Positions 8,469 to 15,980 of a stretch of DNA of 40,099 bases are shown here, piece by piece. The position numbers and the translations under genes were made by a program. A model generated the notes under the pieces. The model searched no databases and was not told the DNA's origin. It saw nothing but the letters and a program-made list of their open reading frames with translations. The stretch is from Rhodospirillales bacterium. GTDB lineage: Bacteria; Pseudomonadota; Alphaproteobacteria; Rhodospirillales_A; JACZKS01. Every line of letters starts with the position of its first letter. Position 1 is the first letter of the stretch. Where the stretch lies: contig JABGRG010000031.1 of NCBI GenBank assembly GCA_018648445.1, positions 1-40,099 of the forward strand, in the 5' to 3' direction.

Positions 8469-9752
8469 CTATCCCGGCCCCATGATCAGGTTGGGTAGCC
8501 ACAGGGTTAGCGGCGGAATGAAGGTGATCAATATCAGAACCGCAATAAGCGGTATCAGCAAGGGCAGTACCGCCATGGTCACCTTCTCGAAGGGAACACC
8601 GGATATTTCCACCATGATATAGACACCGATCCCCATGGGGGGGGTGGCAATGCCGATCAACAGGGCATTGGTGATGATCAGGCCGAAATGAACGCGGTCG
8701 ATTCCAAACTGGTCAATGATCGGCAGCATCATGGGAACCAGAATCAGCTTGGCCGGAACACCTTCAACGACACAGCCGATGGCCAGGAAGAAAACCAGCA
8801 ACAGGGCCAGGAAGATGGATTTGTTTTCCGTCACCAGCAACACGGCTTCGGCCATTTGCTGCGGAATCTGCTCGATGGCCAGAAGCCATCCCATGACCTG
8901 CGAATAACCGACGATGATCATAATCACCGAGGTGATCAGCATGGTATCGGTGGTGGCCTGCCACAAGCGGCGAAGGTTGATGGTCCGGTAGATCACACCA
9001 AGAAGAAGCGAATAGGCGCAGGCCAGAACACCCGCTTCGGTCGCCGTCGTGAATCCGGTGATGATGGCGCCAAGGATGATACCCGGCGCGACCAGGGCGG
9101 CGATGCCGTCCACACCCTTGCGCAAAACCTCCTTCAATGACGCCCGGGGTTCGCGTGGGAAATTGCGTTTATCGGCGATGGCCCTGTTAAAAAGCATCAG
9201 TGCGCATCCGATCAGGATGCCCGGGATGACTCCGGCCAGGAACAGCCGCGCCACCGATGTATTGGAAAGAAAGGCGTAAATCACCAGACTGATGGAAGGC
9301 GGAATGATCGGCCCGATCACGGCCGAGGCCACCGTCAAAGCGGCGGCAAAATCAGCCGGATAGCCACGTTCGCGCATGGCCTTGATTTCAACGGTACCAA
9401 GCCCCGCGCAGTCGGCCACCGCAGCGCCCGACACACCGGCGAAGATCATTGATGAAAGCACGTTCACCTGGGCCAAACCGGCGCGAAAATGACCGACGCA
9501 GGCCGTGGCGAAATCGAAAATTTTATCGGTCATGCCGACAGCGTTCATCAGGTTGCCGGCCATGATGAAAAATGGAACCGCCAGCAAGGCGGGATTTTCC
9601 ACCCCCTCCAGCACATGGAGCGGAAGCGTATAAAGCTGGCTGCCGAACCCGGCGGCGAACAGCGCCGCAAGGACGGACGTGCCGATCGCCATGGTAATCG
9701 GAACACGCAAAAGAACGCAGGTAATGAAAAGACCAAAAAGAACCCAGGCCAC
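8469..9752 (-). CDS. TRAP transporter large permease (DctM family)
   Basis: The product is 427 residues, strongly hydrophobic along its whole length, with the usual 12-13 membrane segments of DctM. Recognisable family stretches are AVPFFIMAGNLMNAVG, GVSGAAVADCAGLGTVEIKAM, ASAVIGPIIPPSI, TTATEAGVLACAY and IATPPMGIGVYIM. It forms the Na+-coupled channel subunit of a TRAP uptake system in the inner membrane. A GTG start with GGGGGAA upstream is used. It lies 14 nt downstream of dctQ, in the order dctP-dctQ-dctM on the minus strand. Confidence 0.95.
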   Translation of the reverse strand: MAWVLFGLFITCVLLRVPITMAIGTSVLAALFAAGFGSQLYTLPLHVLEGVENPALLAVPFFIMAGNLMNAVGMTDKIFDFATACVGHFRAGLAQVNVLSSMIFAGVSGAAVADCAGLGTVEIKAMRERGYPADFAAALTVASAVIGPIIPPSISLVIYAFLSNTSVARLFLAGVIPGILIGCALMLFNRAIADKRNFPREPRASLKEVLRKGVDGIAALVAPGIILGAIITGFTTATEAGVLACAYSLLLGVIYRTINLRRLWQATTDTMLITSVIMIIVGYSQVMGWLLAIEQIPQQMAEAVLLVTENKSIFLALLLVFFLAIGCVVEGVPAKLILVPMMLPIIDQFGIDRVHFGLIITNALLIGIATPPMGIGVYIMVEISGVPFEKVTMAVLPLLIPLIAVLILITFIPPLTLWLPNLIMGPG

Positions 9753-9766
9753 TGTTTCCCCCTGTT

Positions 9767-10279
9767 TCAGCTACCGTCGACGGATTTCGGCTGCACGGCC
9801 CCGTTGTCACGGAACGCGTGCACCGTATCGACGACGAAATTGAGGAGAATCAGGGCGCAGGAAATGAACAAGGGTATCGACATGGTATAACGCTCGAGCC
9901 CGACCATCTCGATTTCACCCACTTGCTGAGCCATGATCTTGGGTGCATGCACCAGCATGATGATCATCAAGCCGATGACGATAACGTTGACCAGAATCCG
10001 CGAGGCAAATTGTGCTTTCTCGCCCAGACGCTCGATGACGAAATCAACGGTGATATCCTTGTTCTTCCGATAAACGACGAAGAATCCGAGAAACGTCATC
10101 CATACGAACAGAACCACCGACCACCCGAACACCCATTGGATGCTGACGTCGAAGATAGCCCTCTTGGCAACGTTCAGGATGTTGATGGTTAGCATGATCG
10201 CCAAACAGGCATTCGCGAGCACGTGAAACACGCGCTCGCAAACACCCAGGAAGCGATCGACGTGGTCGATCACCTGCAT
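9767..10279 (-). CDS. TRAP transporter small permease (DctQ family)
   Basis: The product is 170 residues with four predicted membrane helices. The DctQ hallmark region includes WSVVLFVWMTFLGFFVVYRKNKDITVDFV. DctQ subunits link the binding protein to the large permease. An ATG with GAGG seven nt upstream is used. The gene lies 27 nt after dctP and 14 nt before dctM, a normal tripartite operon. Confidence 0.92.
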   Translation of the reverse strand: MQVIDHVDRFLGVCERVFHVLANACLAIMLTINILNVAKRAIFDVSIQWVFGWSVVLFVWMTFLGFFVVYRKNKDITVDFVIERLGEKAQFASRILVNVIVIGLMIIMLVHAPKIMAQQVGEIEMVGLERYTMSIPLFISCALILLNFVVDTVHAFRDNGAVQPKSVDGS

Positions 10280-10306
10280 TTTTTGACCTCAATCACGTTG
10301 GCGTCG

Positions 10307-11308
10307 TTACCGGGCCGCGTCGACGATCTTCATGTAGCCGTCGGGCAGTTTTCCGGCTTTTTCCAGCTCGCTGTAGAATTTGGCTGCCTCATTGACGATA
10401 TCGGAGGTATCGATTTCGTCATACGTGACACCCTTTGCGGCCATGCGCTTCAGGGATTCCGTGGTGATGGAACCCATCAAATCCGCGCTGTATTTGGACG
10501 CATCCGCGTGCGCACGATCAACGGCCGCGCGCAGTTCAGGGGTCAAGCCCCGATAGGCCTTTGCATTGGTCATGAAGGCCGCCGTCTGCGGATATTCATC
10601 CGTACGGATGATATGCGGCGCCACTTCGTAGAACTTCATGCTCTCGACCAGGGCGATGGGGCTGGTCACAGATTCCACGATGCCCCGGCTGATGGAGGAA
10701 TAGACTTCCGTCCAACCCAGAACGCGAACTTCGGCACCAAGCCTGCCCCACAGATCAATGACCGTCTGGTTCTTGAACTGACGCATCTTCAGGCCCTTGA
10801 GGTCGGCCAGACCCTTGACGGGCTTTTTGGAAACCAGGCAGCGATAGGGGCCGCGAACAAAAGCGGTGATGTCACCGATGATGGCGATACCGGCTTTATC
10901 CTCGACCTGCTTCAACCAGCCCTGAACCTCGGGGCTGTGCATAAAACGAACCCAGTGAGGGCGATCTTTGAACAGGAAAGGAGAGCCCACGAATTCCATC
11001 TGGGAAACCCACTTGCGCATGTAGCTTGGGCCCTCGGGATAAACATGAACAGTGCCCGCCTGAAGCTGTTCCAGGGCGGCATCGGTCTTGCCCAACTGTT
11101 CCGACGGGAAGACCTTCACTTCGATCTTACCTTTGGTGTATTCGCCCACTAATTCCGCGAATTTTGCAAACGCCTTGCCTTCCGGACTTCCGGCCGGTTG
11201 TTTGGTGGCCATACGCCAAACTTCGGCGTTTGCCGCCACCGACAAGGCAAACAAAATTCCGATGGCCAGAGAAAACAGTTTCCCGGCCGCACTTAGCATC
11301 CGAATCAT
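10307..11308 (-). CDS. TRAP transporter substrate-binding protein (DctP family)
   Basis: The product is 333 residues with a Sec signal peptide (residues about 1-28, cleavage after VAANA). The mature protein has family motifs: VFPSEQLG, the central LKGLKMRQF (substrate carboxylate region), LGWTEVYSSISRG and KFYEVAPHI. The frame is open to 11374, but the ATG at 11308 has GGGGAGG seven nt upstream and starts the signal peptide. It captures a carboxylate-bearing solute in the periplasm for DctQM. It is transcribed divergently from the second M20 hydrolase, which suggests the imported compound is the substrate of the neighbouring hydrolases; that is inference. Confidence 0.93.
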   Translation of the reverse strand: MIRMLSAAGKLFSLAIGILFALSVAANAEVWRMATKQPAGSPEGKAFAKFAELVGEYTKGKIEVKVFPSEQLGKTDAALEQLQAGTVHVYPEGPSYMRKWVSQMEFVGSPFLFKDRPHWVRFMHSPEVQGWLKQVEDKAGIAIIGDITAFVRGPYRCLVSKKPVKGLADLKGLKMRQFKNQTVIDLWGRLGAEVRVLGWTEVYSSISRGIVESVTSPIALVESMKFYEVAPHIIRTDEYPQTAAFMTNAKAYRGLTPELRAAVDRAHADASKYSADLMGSITTESLKRMAAKGVTYDEIDTSDIVNEAAKFYSELEKAGKLPDGYMKIVDAAR

Positions 11309-11417
11309 CTGAAACCTCCCCATAAGCTGAATCGTAAAATTATTCATGCCAAGGAAAAGAGATCGGTTCCACACCCAATACGTTATTATCTTGCGGCTAA
11401 AATAGCGGCCCCGTATT

Positions 11418-11459
11418 AAACAATGTAATTTTGGTGCCGAATTCTTCCATTCATTGTTT
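11418..11459. promoter_or_regulatory. Inverted repeat in the dctP / M20 divergent region (possible operator)
   Basis: AAACAATG (11418-11425) and CATTGTTT (11452-11459) form a perfect 8-bp inverted pair with centres 34 bp apart, in the AT-rich 208-bp region between two divergent genes. This is a plausible site for a dimeric regulator, but none is encoded inside the island. Confidence 0.3.
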
Positions 11460-11516
11460 TCGGGGAAAATTTTTGGTGGTCTTCTGTGCGAACAGGCAAA
11501 AAAGGGGGAGGGTCAA

Positions 11517-12704
11517 TTGGTAGACAGTCGGGAAATAGATCGCCGGACCGAGGAAATCACCGAAGAGGTAATTGCCATCCGGCGGGCCATCCATGAAAAT
11601 CCCGAACTCGGATTTGAGGAACACGAAACGGCGTCGTGGGTCGCCGAATTGCTGACGGGGCGGAATATTCCCATAAAAACCGGCATCGGGGGAACCGGCG
11701 TGGTCGGCCTCATCGAAGGCGCGACGCCCGGCCCAACCATTGCCCTGCGCGGGGATATGGACGCTTTGCCCATGGATGAGGAAAGCGGCGTGCCGTTTGC
11801 TTCGAAGACGCCTGGAAAAATGCACGCCTGCGGGCATGACGCCCACACGGCCATTCTGCTTGGCGCGGCTTTTGTTCTCAACGATCTGCGCGACCAACTA
11901 AAGGGGCGCATTAAACTGATCTTCCAACCGGCCGAAGAGTTGTTAACCGGGGCCGAGGCGATGATCGGAGACGGCGTGCTGGAAGACCCTGAAATTGATT
12001 TCGCAATCGGCTATCACAACCTGCCTTCCATGACGGCCGGAAGGGTCGGCTACCACGGCGACGTCACCTATGCGTCGGCAGACGCATTCGACATAACGTT
12101 GCGCGGTATCTCGGGACACGGTGCGCACCCGCATATGGCGGTGGATGTCATAACGGCGGCCGCCTATTTCATCACCGAACTTCAAACGGTGGTCAGTCGC
12201 GAGGTCTCGCCGGTCCACCCGGCCGTCGTCAGCATCGGCAAAATCGTCGGCGGAACCGCCCGCAACATCCTGCCCGACACACTCATTCTCGAAGGAACCG
12301 TGCGCACCCTCGACCCGGGCGCAAGAAAATATGTGGAAGAGGCCATGCGTCGCCTGCTTGGCGGCATCAAAACCGGAATGCGCATCGATTACGAACTGGA
12401 CTACCGCAACGGCGTACCGGTGATGCAAAACGATCCCAAGGTACTTGCCAGCGTGGCCAGATCGGCGCGCGACATCCTGGGCAAGGACGCCGTCGTTGAA
12501 CTGTTAGAATATTCCATGGCCAGCGAGGATTTTGCCTATTTCACCGAGCGCGTGCCCAGCGTCCATTTGCGTATCGGCTCGAAGATCGACGGTCTGGACA
12601 CGGCAGCCCATCGCAGCAACTACGACTGCAATGAACTGGCGATCCCCACGGGTATCCGCGTGCTCACCCGCTCGGCGTTGGATTTACTTGGAAAGAACCC
12701 GTAG
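11517..12704 (+). CDS. M20 family amidohydrolase (hippurate/IAA-amide hydrolase type), copy 2
   Basis: The product is 395 residues, with the same motif series as the gene at 4332: GDMDALPMDEE, KMHACGHDAHTAILLG, FQPAEE, GYHNLP, GHGAHPH, SEDFAYF and AHRSNYDCNELAIPTG. The alignment is nearly gap-free, so the two are clear paralogues. The start is a TTG at 11517, directly after a strong GGGGGAGGG site; it gives an N-terminus matching copy 1 (REIDRRTEEI against NEIERRTSEI). The frame is open to 11454, but that extension does not resemble the family. It is transcribed away from the TRAP operon and stops about 100 bp before the right att copy. Confidence 0.9.
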   Translation: MVDSREIDRRTEEITEEVIAIRRAIHENPELGFEEHETASWVAELLTGRNIPIKTGIGGTGVVGLIEGATPGPTIALRGDMDALPMDEESGVPFASKTPGKMHACGHDAHTAILLGAAFVLNDLRDQLKGRIKLIFQPAEELLTGAEAMIGDGVLEDPEIDFAIGYHNLPSMTAGRVGYHGDVTYASADAFDITLRGISGHGAHPHMAVDVITAAAYFITELQTVVSREVSPVHPAVVSIGKIVGGTARNILPDTLILEGTVRTLDPGARKYVEEAMRRLLGGIKTGMRIDYELDYRNGVPVMQNDPKVLASVARSARDILGKDAVVELLEYSMASEDFAYFTERVPSVHLRIGSKIDGLDTAAHRSNYDCNELAIPTGIRVLTRSALDLLGKNP

Positions 12705-12803
12705 AAATTCCGTTTTTGCTGATACACATTACTGGTACACTTCGCGGCATCCGGTTGAGGTAGAACCATGCTAAATCAAAGCGTTAGGATTCGAATTCGC
12801 CCC

Positions 12804-12822
12804 TCCCGTAGGGGACGCCAAT
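12804..12822 (+). repeat. Direct repeat copy 2 (att-like), displaced tRNA-Glu 3' end
   Basis: Nineteen bp identical to 2874-2892, comprising the T-stem 3' part, acceptor 3' strand, discriminator and CCA plus two bases. The rest of a tRNA is absent here, so it is a fragment. It is followed 22 bp later by a terminator hairpin. Confidence 0.7.
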
Positions 12823-12844
12823 CTCCCATGGAAGTGGGCACCGC

Positions 12845-12871
12845 ACCCCGCTGGAGTTCAGCGGGGTTTTG
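12845..12871 (+). terminator. Rho-independent terminator-like hairpin
   Basis: ACCCCGCTG - GAGTT - CAGCGGGGT (12845-12867) is a 9-bp perfect stem with a 5-nt loop, followed by TTTG. It lies downstream of the displaced tRNA end and of the second M20 gene, and could end that transcript. It may once have terminated the tRNA-Glu transcript. Confidence 0.6.
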
Positions 12872-13078
12872 TAATGCGCTTGCCAGCACGGTATTTGATC
12901 CGAGAATCCGTACTTCGTCGTCATCAACCTCGATACAGTCAACGAACAAGCGCAGATCTGCTTTTCGAAAGGCTACGTCGCCGGGTTTGGGTTTTGAGAG
13001 CAGAAAGGACGTTCTCGCTTGGGGCGAACGCACGTAATTACCTGGGCAGCGGGTTGCATTCGGGCAACCATGTATTTT

Positions 13079-13110
13079 GAGCCCCCCGTGTTACTAATCA
13101 CGGGGGGCTC
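13079..13110. other. Strong 12-bp perfect stem-loop, 38 nt past the UGSC-like gene
   Basis: GAGCCCCCCGTG (13079-13090) pairs with CACGGGGGGCTC (13099-13110) around an 8-nt loop. Neither strand has a U-tract after the stem, so it is not a canonical intrinsic terminator. It may be a 3'-end stabiliser or a factor-assisted stop for the minus-strand gene. Confidence 0.6.
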
Positions 13111-13148
13111 GTTGGAGGAGAAGAGAAAGTGGAGTGGCGTTTTCTGGC

Positions 13149-14861
13149 CTAGGATCTAAAATCCTCAATACTTTTCGGCTTAGACCCATCCGGCAGAAGC
13201 ACGGGCAGAACGATTGACTCACTGTGCAGTGCCCACGGAAGAATAACTGCCGAATGTCCACCGCGACCGCCTGCGACGATAATTTCCACATCCTTTGGTT
13301 CGCGTGTCACCGGCATGGGGTGACGATTGGCAAAGCTCTTGGGCCGTACCGGCACCAAGCCACGACCACGAACCATCGGTGTCGGATGAGATGCATTCTT
13401 GTGGATGTGCTCGCGGACCATATCCTTGGTAAAACCGTCGCGGTGCAACAACCACGCATGATCCCGCGTGCAAACCACCACCAGCGGTCCGGGCATAAAA
13501 GAGTTGTTGGAACCCAGCGTCGTACAGGAATCGACAATTCCATCGAGCAGGTCGCCAGCGGTCATGCTAAGGAAATCGATGATATCATGCGGTGGTTCGG
13601 CCTTAAGCATGAAAACCGTCGATGTTTCGGCATCATACCGTTCCTCGCTGATGGACTGCCACGGCGTCAGTTCGGAATCCTCGCTGAAGGCATAGGTCAA
13701 CTCGGCCTGAGACGAAATGCATGCCAGGTCCGAATACCCCGGCACCGACCGGCAGGTGTTGATCAGCACCAGGTTGATGGCCCGGCCGATGGTCGCATTT
13801 GCAGCAAAACCGGGGCCAATGCAGCCCGCCCGCCCGTGCATGCCAATCTCGGCGGCCAGCGGACCGCTGGCGATCAGCATGTTGCCGCCCGGGTGTGAGG
13901 TCGTGACCGATTGCAGGAAATTGTAACGTCTGTCCGACATGGCTTGAAACGACGCGACGAGGATCGGCATGGCCTGGGGCTTACACCCGGCCATGATGGC
14001 GGCCACGGCAACGTCACGCACGGTGATGTTTTTGCCGCTGGGGCCGATGGCCTCGGCCAGAACCATGTTCGGATCGTACGGGCAGTATCCCATCATTTTA
14101 CCGAAGCGTGCCTGCGTCGGTGGAATGATGGGCAGCCCGTCGCTGATCTTAAGCTCGTTGAACAGGTCATTGATCTCCTCAATGCCGGCTGCCGGTTCGC
14201 TGGCATCCAGAGTGTCAAAGTCGATCGAGTTGGTCGCTTTGATAATTCCGTCAGGCTGGTCACCATCCAGCTCGAACTGCACATTGGCACGTGCTTTCAT
14301 TTGCTCCGGCGTACCCGTCAGTGCTTGATAAATTTCCGGCATCAGATCATCGACCTTTTGGTCAATCTCCTCGACGGTATTGCCCTGGTACATATCGACC
14401 GATGTCAGGCAAAGCTGCCCGGCCCGGTAATGGACCACACCCTTGACCAAATCCGATCCCGGAGGGGCCGTGATGTAGAGGCTGGGAATGCCCAGTTCCT
14501 CAAGCGCGATGGTGATAATCGCTGTTGCCGGGCTGGTTCCCATATCGCCCAATCCCAGAATGACCGCAGCCGGCTTAAACTCGCTTTTCAGCCAGGAGGC
14601 GAAATCGATCAAGGTTTGGTTATCCTTGCCGCGCACGGTTTCGCGGTATTCCACCACGTTCGTGACCCCGTCGGCGGCGAAGTTGTGCTTGATGCGGTGT
14701 ACGACTTCCATGTACTCGACAAACCCAAACTTGGTGTTGTCGTAAATCAGCACCGGGCCTTTCTTCAGTTGATCCATACTCGCCCGTGGGGCCAGCTTCA
14801 GACTTGGCTGTTCCTGCGTTCCGCGGGGATCAAGGATCGCGTTGACGTTTGCATTGCTCAT
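13149..14861 (-). CDS. Two-domain protein: degenerate UGSC-like domain fused to a conserved domain of unknown function
   Basis: The product is 570 residues. The N-terminal part (about 35-185) resembles the UGSC (seleno)protein domain: VLIYDNTKFGFVEYMEVV, then GLGDMGTSPATA where the family has a GD-Sec/Cys-G-S-Cys type motif, then LEELGIPSLYITAP. Both redox positions are replaced, by Met107 and Ser110. From about residue 237 a second conserved region begins (ISDGLPIIPPTQARF, VRDVAVAAIMAGCKPQAMPI, TSHPGGNMLIASGPLAAEIGM, GPGFAANATIGRAINLVLIN); I recognise this pattern as a widespread uncharacterised family but cannot name a reaction. The ATG at 14861 has GAGGAA eight nt upstream; the frame is open to 15143 but that part overlaps the TctC fragment. 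No signal peptide is seen. Confidence 0.65.
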   Translation of the reverse strand: MSNANVNAILDPRGTQEQPSLKLAPRASMDQLKKGPVLIYDNTKFGFVEYMEVVHRIKHNFAADGVTNVVEYRETVRGKDNQTLIDFASWLKSEFKPAAVILGLGDMGTSPATAIITIALEELGIPSLYITAPPGSDLVKGVVHYRAGQLCLTSVDMYQGNTVEEIDQKVDDLMPEIYQALTGTPEQMKARANVQFELDGDQPDGIIKATNSIDFDTLDASEPAAGIEEINDLFNELKISDGLPIIPPTQARFGKMMGYCPYDPNMVLAEAIGPSGKNITVRDVAVAAIMAGCKPQAMPILVASFQAMSDRRYNFLQSVTTSHPGGNMLIASGPLAAEIGMHGRAGCIGPGFAANATIGRAINLVLINTCRSVPGYSDLACISSQAELTYAFSEDSELTPWQSISEERYDAETSTVFMLKAEPPHDIIDFLSMTAGDLLDGIVDSCTTLGSNNSFMPGPLVVVCTRDHAWLLHRDGFTKDMVREHIHKNASHPTPMVRGRGLVPVRPKSFANRHPMPVTREPKDVEIIVAGGRGGHSAVILPWALHSESIVLPVLLPDGSKPKSIEDFRS

Positions 14862-14964
14862 GGTGGTATTCCTCGTATTGTAGGGTCGACAGAGCCAAAC
14901 GGCCCCCTTCGACCGGAGCATTTGGGCTGCTCCGGCCGTTTGGGTTCCCGAATTCGGGAAGGAC

Positions 14965-15600
14965 TTACTTGTCGATATGCTTGGCTTTGATTTCCTTGAA
15001 CAAAGCCAGTTCACCTCGAATTTGCGCCTCGAAATCGGGACCAGACACCCAGATCGGCGAGAATCCGAACTTGTCGCCAAACTTGGCAAACGCGTCGCCC
15101 TTGGCGGCTTTCTCAACGAGTTCGGAAAGCTTGGCGACAACATCGGCGGATGTCGACTTGGGCACGTAGATGCCGCGCGTGATGCCTATTTCGATGGGTA
15201 TGCCTGCATCCTTCAGGGTCTTGGTGGCACGAACAGGTTCGTAGGAGATTTTGTCGAGCGGCATGCCCGTCCCAATAACCTTGATCATGCCTTCCTTGAC
15301 TTCCGCCAGAAGCACCGGCGCGTGAATAATCCCCGCATCAACCTGGTTGCCGATCAGGGCCTTCTTCAGATCTTTGCCACCCGAATAAGGAATGATCCTG
15401 AAGTCGATGCCCGTGTTTCCCTTGATCGCCGCAGCCATCAGCATCTGCGCTCCGGACGGACCGGCAGTACCCATGGTGAGTTTTCCCGGGTTGGCCTTGG
15501 CTTTGGCGAGGAAATCCTGAAGCGACGCCAGTTTTCTGTCGGAATGACTGAGTATCCATGTCGGGCTCGTTCCGGGTGCATGCGATACGGATTGTATCTT
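14965..15600 (-). pseudogene. 5'-truncated TctC-type (TTT family) solute-binding protein
   Basis: About 205 C-terminal residues of a tripartite tricarboxylate transporter binding protein: LASLQDFLAKAKANPGKLTMG, FRIIPYSGGKDLKKALIGNQVDAG, DAGIPIEIGITRGIYVPK. Complete members have about 320 residues with a signal peptide; here the first third, including the signal peptide, is missing and the frame runs into an unrelated sequence at about 15600. It should not be exported and is very probably inactive. No TctA or TctB membrane genes are nearby. It lies 103 nt upstream of the UGSC-like gene in the same direction. Confidence 0.75.
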
Positions 15601-15802
15601 CAACGATACGACCGGCAATCTGACCACCTGTCAAGCCACCGAACCTCCGACCGGATTTATCGGTAATGCCGTCAATCACGGCATAGGCGCGTTGCGGAAG
15701 CACAAGGAAGCGATCCTCGTTTGCTTCTGGATTTTCCCGATCTTTGGCCTGGGAAAACGCGTCGCTCTTCAAAATAAAACCCAAAACCCGACCCTTCGGC
15801 AC
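15600..15802 (-). pseudogene. 5' fragment of a PP2C-like protein phosphatase gene
   Basis: About 68 codons from a GTG at 15802 (the frame is open upstream to about 15890). The sequence contains SDAFSQAKDRENPEANEDRF, then VLPQRAYAVIDGITDKSGRRF and GGLTGGQIAGRIVED. This resembles the N-terminal metal-binding part of PP2C-type phosphatases (an NED motif, then a VIDG-T motif). It is cut at about 15600 and joins the TctC fragment in a different frame. The join could be a deletion or an insertion breakpoint. The family call is moderate because only the first quarter of the domain is present. Confidence 0.5.
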
Positions 15803-15980
15803 CGCACAAATATACCGACCAATCTCAGAGGAACGATCAGAACTGGCCTTCCAACCAACAACCGCATTGGATGAGATTTTAGTATTTCACCTCAAATCCA
15901 TAAATTCTAATAATTATTTTGCCACCACCCATAAAGGAGACTTATGATCATGTCTCTTTTTGGGAACCGGTGGGAACGTC

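Larger units (their letters stand above)
2891..12803. mobile_element. Putative genomic island integrated at tRNA-Glu (amide-catabolism/TRAP uptake cargo)
   Basis: The segment is delimited by the tRNA-Glu 3' end and its 19-bp copy. It carries a hydroxyacid dehydrogenase, two M20 hydrolases, a nitrilase-superfamily enzyme, an RraA-like protein, an amidase and a DctPQM transporter. No integrase lies inside it; a recombinase remnant lies just outside the right repeat. The first 210 bases (2891-3100), between the tRNA and the dehydrogenase, hold no gene I can recognise. Boundaries are inferred from the repeat alone. Confidence 0.5.
12776..13033 (-). pseudogene. C-terminal remnant of a large serine recombinase (site-specific integrase)
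   Basis: An 85-codon open frame. The stretch from about residue 18 (GDVAFRKADLRLFVDCIEVDDDEVRILGSN, then an Ala-rich segment and MGDWRPLREG) resembles the extreme C-terminus of alphaproteobacterial zinc-ribbon serine recombinases, which typically end just inside a tRNA 3' end. The final residues here are read from the duplicated tRNA-Glu end (12804-12822), as expected if the recombinase targeted this tRNA. The catalytic domain, DNA-binding domains and zinc ribbon are all missing, and nothing recognisable continues upstream. This is recognition from memory of the family, with no alignment run. Confidence 0.6.
12705..13148. other. Gene-free stretch at the right island junction
   Basis: No complete gene lies in these 444 bases. 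They hold the second tRNA 3'-end copy (12804-12822), an intrinsic terminator-like hairpin (12845-12871), the recombinase remnant on the minus strand, a short hairpin GGTTGC/GCAACC (about 13051-13068) and a 12-bp perfect stem-loop (13079-13110). Confidence 0.7.
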
